Positions 47,106-57,780 of a stretch of DNA of 64,000 bases are shown in pieces. Below the pieces are notes generated by a model. That model worked only from the letters and a program-made list of their open reading frames with translations. It did not search any database and was not told the DNA's origin. The first letter of the stretch is position 1. Each line of letters opens with the position of its first letter. The translations under genes and the position numbers were made by a program. The stretch comes from Aliarcobacter vitoriensis (GTDB lineage Bacteria; Campylobacterota; Campylobacteria; Campylobacterales; Arcobacteraceae): assembly GCF_003316695.1 (NCBI RefSeq), contig NZ_PDKB01000001.1, forward strand, positions 1 through 64,000. The letters run 5' to 3'.

Positions 47106-47291
47106 TTTCTTATTTAGATTTTGTATAGTTTCAATTACTTTTATATGCGCTTTTACTCTTTGTTGCATAGTATGAGATTTTATATGTTTTGCTAATATTT
47201 TTGTATATTTTTTATAATTTCTTGAATCTTTTTCAAAATTTGCAAGTTTTTTTTGTATTTTTAAAATATTATCTGGGATAATTTCTTTCAT
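47103..47291 (-). CDS. Small basic hypothetical protein
   Basis: Reading frame of 62 residues, lysine-rich, predicted alpha-helical (ILKIQKKLANFEKDSRNYKK). ATG 47291 has GGAAAAGAGA upstream and a hairpin ends it exactly at the stop codon, which supports a real gene. No domain was recognised. Its charge would suit nucleic acid binding, but that is speculation. Confidence 0.5.
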   Translation of the reverse strand: MKEIIPDNILKIQKKLANFEKDSRNYKKYTKILAKHIKSHTMQQRVKAHIKVIETIQNLNKK

Positions 47292-47365
47292 TTTCTCTTT
47301 TCCATATAAAGTTAATTTTTATTATTACATAATAAAATAAAATATTAAATAAATTGAAAATTAGA

Positions 47366-47371
47366 TAGAAT
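47366..47371 (+). promoter_or_regulatory. Predicted -10 box of pse operon
   Basis: TAGAAT 31 bases before the pseB ATG, downstream of an AT-rich stretch and followed by ACAAGC, similar to the topA -10 context. No other promoter was seen in the 12 closely packed genes that follow. Confidence 0.5.
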
Positions 47372-47389
47372 ACAAGCAAATCTGAATAA

Positions 47390-48394
<1,005 letters not shown>

Positions 48395-48395
48395 T

Positions 48396-49523
48396 ATGAA
48401 CTTCATACCATATGGAAAACAAACTATAGGTGAAGATGATATAAATAGTCTGGTTGAAACATTAAAATCTGATTTCTTAACAACTGGACCGAAAATAAAA
48501 GAATTTGAAGAAAAACTTGCAAAATATTGTAATGTAAAATATTGTGTCGCTGTAGCAAATGGAACTGCAGCACTTCATCTAGCTTCCCTTGTACTTTTAA
48601 ATAGAAATGACAAAGTTTTAACCTCTCCAAACTCTTTTTTAGCCACTTCAAACTCTATACTTTATGTTGGTGCAAAACCAATTTTTGTAGATATAAAAGA
48701 TGATGGAAATATAGATTTAGATATTTGTGAAGAAGAGCTAAAAAAAGATTCTTCAATAAAAGCTATATATGTTGTACATTTTAGTGGAAATCCAATAAAT
48801 CAAGATAAACTGAAATATTTAAAAAATAAATATAATATTAAAATATTAGAAGATTGTGCACATAGTATTGGAGCGACTTTTGGTGAAATAAAATCTGCCA
48901 GTTGCACAAACAGTGATTGTAGTATCTTATCTTTTCATCCAGTTAAACATATAACTACTGGTGAAGGTGGAGCAATTACTACAAATTCAAAAGAGCTTTA
49001 TGAAAAACTATTAGAACTTAGGGCACATGGAATGGTAAGAAAATCAGAAATTGCACCTTGGTATTATGAAATGCAATCTTTAGGATTTAATTATAGAATA
49101 ACTGACATTGCTTGTGCTTTGGGCATTAGTCAGTTAAAAAAACTTGATGATTTTATAGAAAAGAGAAAAAATATTGCTTTAAAATATGATAAAGCTTTTG
49201 AAAAAACTAACATAAATCCCTTATATCTATATGACGGAAATTCATCTTATCACCTTTATGTAGTAAGAGTTGATTTTTCAAAATTAACTATTTCAAAAAT
49301 AGAATTATTTAACAAAATGAAAGAAAAAAACATAGGTTTACAACTTCACTATATTCCTATAAATAAACAACCTTTTTATAGAAATTTAGGTTATGGAGAT
49401 GAAAAAAATCCAATTATGGATAAATATTATGAAGAATGTTTTTCTCTTCCTATGTATCCTAGTTTAAGTGAAGATGAACAAGAATATGTTATAAAAAATT
49501 TATTAGAAATTTTAAATGTCTAA
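48396..49523 (+). CDS. pseC: UDP-4-amino-4,6-dideoxy-N-acetyl-beta-L-altrosamine transaminase
   Basis: PLP-dependent DegT/DnrJ aminotransferase of 375 residues, the second pseudaminic acid step. The Schiff-base lysine lies in SFHPVKHITTGEGGA; YGKQTIGEDDINSL and ITDIACALGISQL are further family signatures. It overlaps pseF by 8 bp. Confidence 0.94.
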   Translation: MNFIPYGKQTIGEDDINSLVETLKSDFLTTGPKIKEFEEKLAKYCNVKYCVAVANGTAALHLASLVLLNRNDKVLTSPNSFLATSNSILYVGAKPIFVDIKDDGNIDLDICEEELKKDSSIKAIYVVHFSGNPINQDKLKYLKNKYNIKILEDCAHSIGATFGEIKSASCTNSDCSILSFHPVKHITTGEGGAITTNSKELYEKLLELRAHGMVRKSEIAPWYYEMQSLGFNYRITDIACALGISQLKKLDDFIEKRKNIALKYDKAFEKTNINPLYLYDGNSSYHLYVVRVDFSKLTISKIELFNKMKEKNIGLQLHYIPINKQPFYRNLGYGDEKNPIMDKYYEECFSLPMYPSLSEDEQEYVIKNLLEILNV

Positions 49524-50229
49524 CTGTGTAGCAATAATTCCAGCTCGAGGTGGAAGTAAACGAATCCCTAAAAAAAATATAAAAGATTTTCATGGAAAAC
49601 CACTAATTGCATATAGTATTGAGGCTGCTCTAAAATCAAAACTTTTTGATAAAGTTATAGTTTCAACTGATGATGAGGAAATTGCAAAAATTGCAAAAGA
49701 ATATGAAGCTGAAGTTCCATTTATAAGACCAAAAGAGTTAAGTAATGATTTCACAGGCACAGGTGCTGTTGTAAGTCATGCAATAGACTTTTTAAAAGAA
49801 CAAGGTGACAAAATAGATTTTGTTTGTACTATTTATGCTACAGCTCCTCTTTTAAATGAAAAATATTTGATTGAAGGATTTACTAAACTAAAAAATTCAA
49901 ATGCAAAAAATGCCTTTTCTTGTACCTCTATGCCATTTCCAATACAAAGAACTTTTAAAGTAACACCAAATGAAAGATGTGAGATGTTTTGGCCTGAAAA
50001 TTTTATGAAACGAAGCCAAGATTTAGAAGAGGCTTATCAAGATGCAGGGCAGTTTTATTGGACAAACTTAAATATAAACTCAAATGAAATTATTTTTGGC
50101 AAAGATAGTATTCCTATAATCTTACCAAGATACTTAGTTCAAGATATTGATACACTTGAAGACTGGACTAGAGCTGAATTTATGTATGAAGCCATAAAAA
50201 AATCTGAAAATCAAAAAAGTGAAAAATAG
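49516..50229 (+). CDS. pseF: Pseudaminic acid cytidylyltransferase
   Basis: CMP-sugar synthetase of 237 residues that activates pseudaminic acid with CTP. The nucleotide-binding IIPARGGSKRIPKKNI and the following HGKPLIAYSIEAAL are typical of NeuA/PseF. PseF is favoured over NeuA by its place between pseC and pseG. Confidence 0.92.
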   Translation: MSNCVAIIPARGGSKRIPKKNIKDFHGKPLIAYSIEAALKSKLFDKVIVSTDDEEIAKIAKEYEAEVPFIRPKELSNDFTGTGAVVSHAIDFLKEQGDKIDFVCTIYATAPLLNEKYLIEGFTKLKNSNAKNAFSCTSMPFPIQRTFKVTPNERCEMFWPENFMKRSQDLEEAYQDAGQFYWTNLNINSNEIIFGKDSIPIILPRYLVQDIDTLEDWTRAEFMYEAIKKSENQKSEK

Positions 50230-50230
50230 T

Positions 50231-51148
50231 ATGAATATTTTAATAAGAGCAGATTCTTCTTCATATATTGGAACTGGTCATATTATGAGAGATTTAGTTT
50301 TAGCAAAGCAATTTCCAAAAGATAATATTATTTTTGCAACACAAAATTTACAAGGAAATATAAATCATAAAATAGTTGAAGAAAATTACCAAATTGAACT
50401 TCTAAAAACTAATAATTTTGAAGATTTAAACCAACTTATAAAAAAACTAAATATATCTATGATTATAATTGACCATTACGACATAAATTATAATTTTGAA
50501 AAAAAATTGAAAGAAGAAAACCCTACTTTAAAAATTTTTGTTTTTGATGATACTTATGAAAAGCACTATTGTGATATTTTATTAAATCATAATATAAGTG
50601 CAAATGAAGAAAAATATATAAATTTAGTACCTAAAAATTGTGAATTAAGATGTGGAAAGAAGCATACTCTTCTAAGAAAAGAGTTTTTAGAGGCAAAAAA
50701 GCAACAAAATACAATAACAAAAAATGTAAAAGTTAAAACTATATTTATTGCTATGGGTGGAGCAGACCATAAAAATCTAAATATCAAAATATTAAAAGCT
50801 ATAAACAAAGTTTCTAACAAGTCTATTAAAGTAAATATTGTAACAACAATAGCAAATAAAAATTTAGAAAAACTAACAAAATATTGTAAAAATAAAAAAT
50901 GGATAAATTTATACATAAACTCAAATGAAATAGCAAACCTTATGATAAAAAGTGATTTTGCTATTGTAACACCAAGTGTTACTGTAAATGAAGTTTATTA
51001 TTTAGATATTCCATTTATTGCTATTAAAACAGCCAAAAATCAAATTGATATGTATAAATATCTTAAAAAAAATGGATATTATGTTATGAAAGAGTTAAAT
51101 AAAAAAATTTTAAAAAAATATATAAAGCTATTTTTGGAGAAAAAATGA
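50231..51148 (+). CDS. pseG: UDP-2,4-diacetamido-2,4,6-trideoxy-beta-L-altropyranose hydrolase
   Basis: Removes UDP from the diacetamido sugar before condensation with PEP. The 305 residues have a GT-B fold with the N-terminal signature IRADSSSYIGTGHIMRDL (the histidine is functionally important in PseG) and IAMGGADHKNLN in the second half. A GTG four codons upstream (50219) is possible, but ATG 50231, one base after the pseF stop, matches the family N-terminus MNILIRADSS. It overlaps pseI by four bases. Confidence 0.9.
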   Translation: MNILIRADSSSYIGTGHIMRDLVLAKQFPKDNIIFATQNLQGNINHKIVEENYQIELLKTNNFEDLNQLIKKLNISMIIIDHYDINYNFEKKLKEENPTLKIFVFDDTYEKHYCDILLNHNISANEEKYINLVPKNCELRCGKKHTLLRKEFLEAKKQQNTITKNVKVKTIFIAMGGADHKNLNIKILKAINKVSNKSIKVNIVTTIANKNLEKLTKYCKNKKWINLYINSNEIANLMIKSDFAIVTPSVTVNEVYYLDIPFIAIKTAKNQIDMYKYLKKNGYYVMKELNKKILKKYIKLFLEKK

Positions 51149-52176
51149 AAATAGGTACTTTTGATTTAAAAAAAGATGGAACTTTTATTATTGCAGAACT
51201 TAGTGCAAATCATAATGGTAGCTTACAAACTGCACTTGATACAATAAAAGCCGCTAAAGAAATAGGTGCAAATGCTATAAAACTTCAAACATATACTGCT
51301 GATACAATTACACTAAATAGTAAAAATCCTGATTTTATGATAGATGGTGGAACTTTATGGGATGGCAAAAATCTTTATGAATTATATCAAGAAGCTTATA
51401 CTCCATGGGAATGGCATAAAGAATTATTTGATTATGCAAGAAGTTTAGATATAGATATTTTTTCAACTCCTTTTGATAAAAGTGCAGTTGATTTTTTAGA
51501 AACTTTAAATCCAACAGCTTACAAAATAGCATCTTTTGAAATAACTGATTACGAATTAGTTAGATATACAGCAAGTAAACAAAAACCAATTATTATAAGT
51601 ACAGGAATTGCTACAATAGATGAAATTCAAGATGTTATAGAAATTTGTAAAAGTGTGGGAAACAATAATATCATACTTCTAAAATGTACAAGTGAATATC
51701 CAGCACCACTACATGAAGCCAATTTAAAAACTATCTCAAATATGAAAGAAACTTTTGGAGTTGAAATTGGTTTTTCTGATCACACAATGGGCTATATCGC
51801 TCCAGTTGTTGCAGTAACTTTAGGTGCAAAAGTTATAGAAAAGCATTTTATTATTGATAAAACAATTGGTGGAGTAGATTGTAAATTTTCTTTAGATAAA
51901 GAAGAATTCCATGAAATGATAAAAGCTATAAGAGATACTGAAAAATTAATTGGAACTGTAGATTACAGTCTAAATGAAAAAAGAAAAAAACAAAGAAGAT
52001 TTGCAAGAAGTTTATATGTTTCAAAAGATATAAAAACTGGTGAAGTTTTTAGTGAAAATAATATAAAAAGTGTACGACCATTTTATGGACTTCATCCAAA
52101 ATATTTAAAAGACATTCTAGGAAAAACTGCTACAAAAGACTATAAATTTGGAGATAGATTTGAAAATAATTTTTAA
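51145..52176 (+). CDS. pseI: Pseudaminic acid synthase
   Basis: NeuB-family enzyme condensing the 6-deoxy-diacetamido-altrose with phosphoenolpyruvate. The 343 residues comprise a TIM barrel (AELSANHNGSLQTALD, ANAIKLQTYTADTITL, LLKCTSEYPAP, GFSDHTMG) and a C-terminal SAF antifreeze-like domain (about 285-343, ARSLYVSKDIKTGE). The 3' end overlaps the pseH-like gene by 17 bp from the chosen TTG. Confidence 0.94.
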   Translation: MKIGTFDLKKDGTFIIAELSANHNGSLQTALDTIKAAKEIGANAIKLQTYTADTITLNSKNPDFMIDGGTLWDGKNLYELYQEAYTPWEWHKELFDYARSLDIDIFSTPFDKSAVDFLETLNPTAYKIASFEITDYELVRYTASKQKPIIISTGIATIDEIQDVIEICKSVGNNNIILLKCTSEYPAPLHEANLKTISNMKETFGVEIGFSDHTMGYIAPVVAVTLGAKVIEKHFIIDKTIGGVDCKFSLDKEEFHEMIKAIRDTEKLIGTVDYSLNEKRKKQRRFARSLYVSKDIKTGEVFSENNIKSVRPFYGLHPKYLKDILGKTATKDYKFGDRFENNF

Positions 52177-52693
52177 AGATTTTATATTTTTAAACAATAA
52201 TGAAATTGAAGAAATTTTAGAGCTTAGAAACCAAACATATATAAGAGAGAATATGATTAATACTGAACTAATAAGTTTAAAAAATCATATTAATTTTATA
52301 AATTCTTTAAAGACCTCATCAAATAAAAAATATTTTGCTATTTTTTGTGAAAATGAACTTTTTGGCTCAGTTAATTTTGTAAAAAATGAAAAAGAACTTA
52401 GTTGGGGATTATACTTTAAGAATAACTCAAATCCTATTTTAAAATCAGTTTCAACTTATATATTTTTAAATTTTATTTTTGAAAGATTTGATGAAGATAT
52501 TCACTCCTTTGTAAAAAAGAGTAATCTACAAGCAATAAATTTTAATAAAAACTTTGGTTTTAAAAGTTTTAAAGAAGATATCGAATATTTTTATTTGAAA
52601 CTTTCTAAAGAAATCTGGGAAAAACATAAAAACTCAAAATTAATAAACCCTATTAAAAAATATTTAGATAAAATAGAATATAACTTTAACTAA
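52160..52693 (+). CDS. pseH: PseH-like GNAT N-acetyltransferase
   Basis: Probable acetylation step of the pseudaminic acid pathway (N-acetylation at C4). The 177 residues have GNAT features: ILELRNQTYIRENMI near the start, FAIFCENELFGSVNF, and NLQAINFNKNFGFKSF late. Sequence divergence from known PseH is high, so the call leans on context: pseB, C, F, G and I are immediately upstream and an acetyltransferase is the only missing function. The start is taken at TTG 52160, with GGAG at 52149 and suitable spacing; TTG 52148 is an alternative. Confidence 0.72.
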   Translation: MKIIFKDFIFLNNNEIEEILELRNQTYIRENMINTELISLKNHINFINSLKTSSNKKYFAIFCENELFGSVNFVKNEKELSWGLYFKNNSNPILKSVSTYIFLNFIFERFDEDIHSFVKKSNLQAINFNKNFGFKSFKEDIEYFYLKLSKEIWEKHKNSKLINPIKKYLDKIEYNFN

Positions 52694-52704
52694 AGAGAAG
52701 AACT

Positions 52705-52998
52705 ATGCAAAAGCAGATTGAACAAATAATAATTGAAACCCTAAAAGAATTAAATGAAGAGTTAGAAAATGAATTATTTATAAATCCGACTTCTAAAACA
52801 AAATTATATGGTGGAACTGGAGCATTAGATTCTTTAGCACTTGTGAGTTTTATCACTGATTTAGAAGATAAGATTTCTGATAAATTTGAAAAAAATATAA
52901 TTTTAGCAGATGAAAAAGCAATGAGTGCAAAAACATCTCCTTTTAGAAACATTGAAACTTTAACTTTATACATTAAAGATTTACTGGAAAATCAATGA
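52705..52998 (+). CDS. Acyl carrier protein-like
   Basis: Small acidic carrier of 97 residues. The phosphopantetheine-attachment motif is GALDSLALV with Ser43, followed by the expected helix (FITDLEDKI). It overlaps the SDR gene by four bases and is upstream of an acyl-activating enzyme, so it probably carries an acyl or aminoacyl group destined for a sugar. It is distinct from housekeeping AcpP by its longer N-terminus and context. Confidence 0.82.
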   Translation: MQKQIEQIIIETLKELNEELENELFINPTSKTKLYGGTGALDSLALVSFITDLEDKISDKFEKNIILADEKAMSAKTSPFRNIETLTLYIKDLLENQ

Positions 52999-53696
52999 GT
53001 AAAATTATACTTATAACTGGGACTTCAAAAGGTATTGGAAAAGCTATAGCAAACTATTATTTGAAAAAAGACAATATTGTAATAGGTTGTAGTAGAAGTG
53101 AAAGTTCTATAAATCATAAAAATTATAGACATTTTTCTTTAGAAATAAACAATGAAATAGCTGTTGTAAATATGATAAAAAATATAAAAAAAGAGTTTCA
53201 AAAGATTGATATACTTATCAACAATGCTGGGATTGCATCAATGAATCACATTTTGACAACTTCAATTGATACTATTTCAAAACTTTTTAATACAAATTTT
53301 ATAGGAACTTTTTTATTTACAAGAGAAGTTTCAAAAGTTATGATGAAACAAAAGAATGGAAGAATTATAAATTTTACAACAGTTGCAAAGCCACTTAGAC
53401 TTGAAGGAGAAGCTGTTTATGCTTCAAGTAAAGCTGCTATTGAAACTTTTACTCAAACTGCTTCAAAAGAGTTAGCTCCTTTTAATATTACTGTAAATGC
53501 TATTGGCCCAACACCAATTCAAACTGATTTAATCAAAGCTATTCCTAAAAATAAAATTGATGAACTCTTAAATAAACAAACTATCAAAAGATTTGGTACA
53601 TTTGAAGATATCATAAATGTATGTGATTTTTTTTGTGATGATAAAAGCAACTTTATAACAGGTCAGATAATTTATCTTGGTGGAGTAAATAACTAA
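52995..53696 (+). CDS. Short-chain dehydrogenase/reductase (FabG-like)
   Basis: NAD(P)-dependent reductase of 233 residues. The cofactor loop is TGTSKGIGKAIA, with NNAG, the active-site YASSKAAIETF and the late GPTPIQTDLI all as in FabG-type SDRs. Lying between an ACP and an acyl-activating enzyme, it may reduce a 3-keto group on the ACP-bound intermediate. Confidence 0.85.
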   Translation: MSKIILITGTSKGIGKAIANYYLKKDNIVIGCSRSESSINHKNYRHFSLEINNEIAVVNMIKNIKKEFQKIDILINNAGIASMNHILTTSIDTISKLFNTNFIGTFLFTREVSKVMMKQKNGRIINFTTVAKPLRLEGEAVYASSKAAIETFTQTASKELAPFNITVNAIGPTPIQTDLIKAIPKNKIDELLNKQTIKRFGTFEDIINVCDFFCDDKSNFITGQIIYLGGVNN

Positions 53697-55034
53697 ATGA
53701 GTTTTGTAATAGAAAGATTTAAAAGTTTTAACCAAAAGAAAGCACTAATATTTGAAGATATTTCATATACCTATGAAGAGTATATTCTTCAAATAGAAAC
53801 TTATAAAAAAATTTTAACTGAAAACAAAATATCTTCAAAAGTAGTTGCAATTTTAGGGGATTACTCTTTTTATAATTTGGCACTTTTTTTTGCTTTATAC
53901 GAAAATAAAAATATTATTGTTCCTATTACTACTAACATACAAAAAATTCAAGATGAGTTTATACAAGAATCTTTTTGCAAAATTACAATAAAAGTAAGAA
54001 ATGATGAATTATTAATACAGAATTTGGAACAAAATCATTCTCATAATATGATAGAAAAACTAACAACTAATAATAATTCTGGTTTAGTTCTGTTTTCTAG
54101 TGGAAGCACTGGCAAACCAAAAGCTATGATTCACAATCTTGATAATCTCTTAAACTCATATAAAGATAAAAAAGAAAAATCTATGAATATGTTGGTTTTT
54201 TTGATGTTTGATCATATTGGTGGACTAAATACAATTTTTAATTCTTTATTTATGGGTGCAACTCTAATCATACCTAAACAAAAAGATGCAAAAAATATAT
54301 GTTCTTTAATAGAAAAATATAAAATAATGGTACTTCCAAGTAGTCCAACATTTTTAAATCTGATTTTAATTTCTGGTGAACATGAAAAATATGATTTAAG
54401 TAGTTTAAGAATGATAACATATGGCACAGAAACAATGCCAGAATCACTACTTTTAAGACTAAAAAATATCTTTCCAAAAGTAAAATTTTTGCAAACTTTT
54501 GGAACAAGTGAAACAGGAATTAGCACAACTAGTTCAAAATCATCTGATTCTTTATTTATGAAGCTTGAAGATATAAATTGTGAATACAAGATAGTTGAAA
54601 ATGAGCTTTGGCTAAGAAGCCAAACTCAAGTTTTAGGATATTTAAATGCTTCAATGGATAGTTTTACGAGTGATGGTTGGTTTAAAACAGGTGATTTAGT
54701 AGAAGTTCTTGAAGATGGATTTTTAAAAATTATTGGAAGAAGTAAAGAAGTAATAAATGTAGGTGGACAAAAAGTATTACCAAGTGAAGTTGAAAGTATT
54801 ATTTTAAGTCTTGATGAAATAGATGATTGTATGGTTTATGGCGAAAAAAATGCTATAACTGGGCAAACAGTTGTTTGTGATGTAGTTTTAAATAAAGATG
54901 TTGAAAATATAAAAAAAATTATAAGACTTTTTTGTAAAGATAAACTTGATGCTTTTAAGATTCCTACAAAAGTAAATATTGTTGAAAAAACAAATTTTTC
55001 TGAACGATTTAAAAAAATCAGAAGGAAAGGTTAA
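53697..55034 (+). CDS. Acyl/amino acid-activating AMP ligase (ANL superfamily)
   Basis: Adenylate-forming enzyme of 445 residues, short for the family. Visible core motifs are LFSSGSTGKPKAMIH (P-loop), TFGTSETGIS, GWFKTGDLVEVLEDG and GRSKEVINVGGQKVLPSEVE. The catalytic C-terminal lysine is probably in FSERFKKIRRKG. It probably loads the adjacent ACP. In C. jejuni, genes of the flagellar glycosylation island include a similar activating enzyme next to an ACP (known from memory), so acyl or amino acid decoration of a nonulosonate is a reasonable inference. Confidence 0.82.
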   Translation: MSFVIERFKSFNQKKALIFEDISYTYEEYILQIETYKKILTENKISSKVVAILGDYSFYNLALFFALYENKNIIVPITTNIQKIQDEFIQESFCKITIKVRNDELLIQNLEQNHSHNMIEKLTTNNNSGLVLFSSGSTGKPKAMIHNLDNLLNSYKDKKEKSMNMLVFLMFDHIGGLNTIFNSLFMGATLIIPKQKDAKNICSLIEKYKIMVLPSSPTFLNLILISGEHEKYDLSSLRMITYGTETMPESLLLRLKNIFPKVKFLQTFGTSETGISTTSSKSSDSLFMKLEDINCEYKIVENELWLRSQTQVLGYLNASMDSFTSDGWFKTGDLVEVLEDGFLKIIGRSKEVINVGGQKVLPSEVESIILSLDEIDDCMVYGEKNAITGQTVVCDVVLNKDVENIKKIIRLFCKDKLDAFKIPTKVNIVEKTNFSERFKKIRRKG

Positions 55035-55037
55035 AAA

Positions 55038-56417
55038 ATGATTTCTTTAAAATCTTTTGACAATAAAGTAATATATTTAGCTCCTCACTCTCCAATGACT
55101 TTAGCTTTAAAAAATTATTTAGAGGTTAAAAATGTAAATATTAAAGGCTTTATTGATAAAAATAAAGAGGACACTAATATTATAAAGATTGAAGAATTAG
55201 CTAATATAGAATTTGATTATATTTTTATTCTAAGCCCAAATCATTTTAATGCAATTTTTCAAGAATATTCTAAAACTATTAATAAAGATAAAATAATTCA
55301 GCTCTCTATAAATAATGGGAAGTATAAATTTAATAAAACTTTCAATATCACTCAACGAGATTTTTTTTATATTCCAAAAGATATAGAGTGTAAAAGGAAT
55401 AAATTTGTATTTATTTCAAAAAGCTTTATAAGTGCAAACAATAAAGCTTTATATCTTTATTGTATTAGAAATAATATAGATACAATATTGTTAACAGATA
55501 ATAATGAACAAGTAAAAGAGCTAAAACAGAATAACCTTCCATATCATTTATTAAATACAAAAGAAGCTGATTATGAAATAGCTATCTCTAAATTTATAAT
55601 TTTTGACCAAGGAAATTATACATATTTACCAAATTTACACAATTCACAAAGTACAGTTCAATTGTGGCATGGTGTGGGTTTAAAAAAAATGTCTAAAATG
55701 AATAACATTACTTATGACTATTTCATATCAACTTCTAACTGGACAAATGAAACAAACTTTAAAAATATATTTAATGCAAAAGAATTTTTGAACTTAGGTT
55801 ATCCTAGAAATGATATTTTTTTTAAAGAGGATGATAGTTTAGATTTAATGTTCTGTGATAAACAAGTTTATGAAATAGTTAAAAATAATAACTATAATAA
55901 AATAATTTTATATATGCCAACTCATAGAGAAAATAACACAGAAATTGCTTTAGATTTAGATAGGTTAAATAAGAAATTACAAGAAATAAACTCTCTATTT
56001 ATAATTAAATTACACCCTTTTGTTTTAGAATTTTATAAACATACATATAACAAATTATTTAGTAATATAATTTTTCATAATGCTAACGGTGATATATATC
56101 CACTTTTAAAATATGTAGATATTTTAGTAAGTGATTATTCATCAATAGTATATGATTTTTTACTACTAAATAAACCTATAATATTTTATATATATGATAT
56201 AGAAGATTATATAAAGAATACAAATCTTCTTTTTGATTATAATGAATATTCTTCAGGAATAAAAGTAAAGAATCAAGATGAATTAGAAAATAGTTTTTTA
56301 CAAGAAGATATATATTTTAAGCAAAGAAAAAAGATAAAAAATCTATTTTTTGATGAAATTGCTCAAGATATATGTTCTAAAAATATTATAGATAAATTAT
56401 TGGAGAAAAATATATGA
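55038..56417 (+). CDS. CDP-glycerol/ribitol-type polyol-phosphate transferase (TagF/TagB-like) with N-terminal Rossmann-like domain
   Basis: Protein of 459 residues. The N-terminal 100 residues form an alpha/beta domain (NKVIYLAPHSPMTLALKNYL, IDKNKED) similar in style to nucleotide-sugar binding caps. The C-terminal half is of the CDP-glycerol glycerophosphotransferase family: LWHGVGLKKMS, MPTHRENN, IKLHPFV and the hallmark SDYSSIVYDFLLLNKPIIFY. It lacks membrane helices. The fused CDP-ribitol synthase follows, so the donor is likely CDP-ribitol. It overlaps that gene by four bases. Confidence 0.82.
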   Translation: MISLKSFDNKVIYLAPHSPMTLALKNYLEVKNVNIKGFIDKNKEDTNIIKIEELANIEFDYIFILSPNHFNAIFQEYSKTINKDKIIQLSINNGKYKFNKTFNITQRDFFYIPKDIECKRNKFVFISKSFISANNKALYLYCIRNNIDTILLTDNNEQVKELKQNNLPYHLLNTKEADYEIAISKFIIFDQGNYTYLPNLHNSQSTVQLWHGVGLKKMSKMNNITYDYFISTSNWTNETNFKNIFNAKEFLNLGYPRNDIFFKEDDSLDLMFCDKQVYEIVKNNNYNKIILYMPTHRENNTEIALDLDRLNKKLQEINSLFIIKLHPFVLEFYKHTYNKLFSNIIFHNANGDIYPLLKYVDILVSDYSSIVYDFLLLNKPIIFYIYDIEDYIKNTNLLFDYNEYSSGIKVKNQDELENSFLQEDIYFKQRKKIKNLFFDEIAQDICSKNIIDKLLEKNI

Positions 56418-57778
56418 ATATTGCAATAATTCTAAGTGCAGGAAGTGGAAGTAGATTTGGAAGTGATGTACCAAAACAGTTTATAAATTTAGCTGGTAAA
56501 AATATTATTGAATATACTATTGCTGCATTTGAACAAAATGATAAAATAGACGAAATATGTATCGTTACAGATACAATTTATCATGAAAAATTACTTGAAA
56601 TCTCAAAAAATAATAATTTTATAAAAGTAAAAAAAGTTATTCAAGGTGGAGTTGAGAGAAAAGATTCAAGTTATAATGCTATAAAAGAGTATGAAAATCA
56701 AAAAGATATAAATCTTATTTTCCATGATGCAGTTCGACCTTTTGTTTCTCAAAGAATAATAAATGATACAATTGAAGCTTTGAAAAAATATAACGCAATA
56801 GATGTTGCTATACCAACTGCAGATACAATTATACAAATAGATGAAATTTCAAAAACTATAGAGAATATACCTCAAAGAAGTAAACTTCAAAGAGGACAAA
56901 CACCGCAAGCCTTTAAACTAGAAATTATAAAAAAAGCTCATGAATTAGCTATTGAAGATATAAATGAACCAATGTTTACAGATGATTGTGGTTTAGTGAA
57001 ACAGTACTTACCAAATGAAAAAATATTTGTAGTAAATGGTGAAGAAAAAAATATAAAAATTACATATAAAGAAGATTTACTTTTTGCAGAAAAATTAATT
57101 CAGTTTAATTCTATTTCATTATCGAAAGAAAACTCTTTTTCTACTTTAAAAAATAAAGTTATAGTTGTTTTTGGTGGAAGTAGTGGCATAGGAAAAGAGA
57201 TAGTAAAAATTGCAAATGCTCATAAAGCAAAAGCAATATCTTTTAGTAGAATAAATGGTATTGATATAACTTCAAAAAAAGATGTGAAAAAAGCTTTAAA
57301 AAAAGTTTTTGAAAGATATGGAAAAATTGATAGTGTTATAAATTGTGCGGCAACTCTAACTAAGAAAGAGTTAGTAGATATGAGGTTTGAAGATATAAGT
57401 AAAGAGATAAATATAAATTTTTTTGGAGCAATAAATATTGCAAAAACTTCTTTTAAATATTTGAAAAAATCTAAAGGCTCTTTAATTTTGTTTACTTCAA
57501 GTTCATATACAAGAGGAAGATCTAGTTATAGTTTATATAGCTCTACAAAAGCTGCAATCGTAAATTTAACACAATCACTTGCTAGTGAGTGGCAAAAAAA
57601 TAGTATAAATGTGAATGTGATTTGTCCAGCAAGAACAGCAACACCAATGAGAGAAAAAAATTTTGGTAAAGAAGATAATAAAACTTTACTTAGCTCAAAA
57701 ATTGTAGCAGAAAATACACTTCAAACTTTGATAAAAGATTTTAGTGGTTTAGTTATTGATGTAAAGCAAGGAATTTAA
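56414..57778 (+). CDS. Bifunctional ribulose 5-phosphate reductase/CDP-ribitol pyrophosphorylase-like fusion
   Basis: Two-domain protein of 454 residues. Residues 1-230 are an IspD/TarI-type cytidylyltransferase: ILSAGSGSRFGSDVPKQF, FHDAVRPFVS and the late FTDDCGLVKQY. Residues 245-454 are an SDR with cofactor loop VFGGSSGIGKEI and active-site SLYSSTKAA. This domain order is that of H. influenzae Bcs1, which reduces ribulose 5-phosphate and adds CMP to give CDP-ribitol. A plain IspD is unlikely because of the fusion and locus. The neighbouring TagF-like gene would use the product. Confidence 0.82.
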   Translation: MNIAIILSAGSGSRFGSDVPKQFINLAGKNIIEYTIAAFEQNDKIDEICIVTDTIYHEKLLEISKNNNFIKVKKVIQGGVERKDSSYNAIKEYENQKDINLIFHDAVRPFVSQRIINDTIEALKKYNAIDVAIPTADTIIQIDEISKTIENIPQRSKLQRGQTPQAFKLEIIKKAHELAIEDINEPMFTDDCGLVKQYLPNEKIFVVNGEEKNIKITYKEDLLFAEKLIQFNSISLSKENSFSTLKNKVIVVFGGSSGIGKEIVKIANAHKAKAISFSRINGIDITSKKDVKKALKKVFERYGKIDSVINCAATLTKKELVDMRFEDISKEININFFGAINIAKTSFKYLKKSKGSLILFTSSSYTRGRSSYSLYSSTKAAIVNLTQSLASEWQKNSINVNVICPARTATPMREKNFGKEDNKTLLSSKIVAENTLQTLIKDFSGLVIDVKQGI

Positions 57779-57780
57779 TA

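Noticed and set aside
50587-50916. Minus-strand 109-residue open frame inside pseG
   Set aside because: Antisense shadow of a conserved gene without its own ribosome binding site.
56414-57110. Housekeeping IspD (MEP pathway)
   Set aside because: The fused SDR domain and glycan-operon context fit CDP-ribitol synthesis better.
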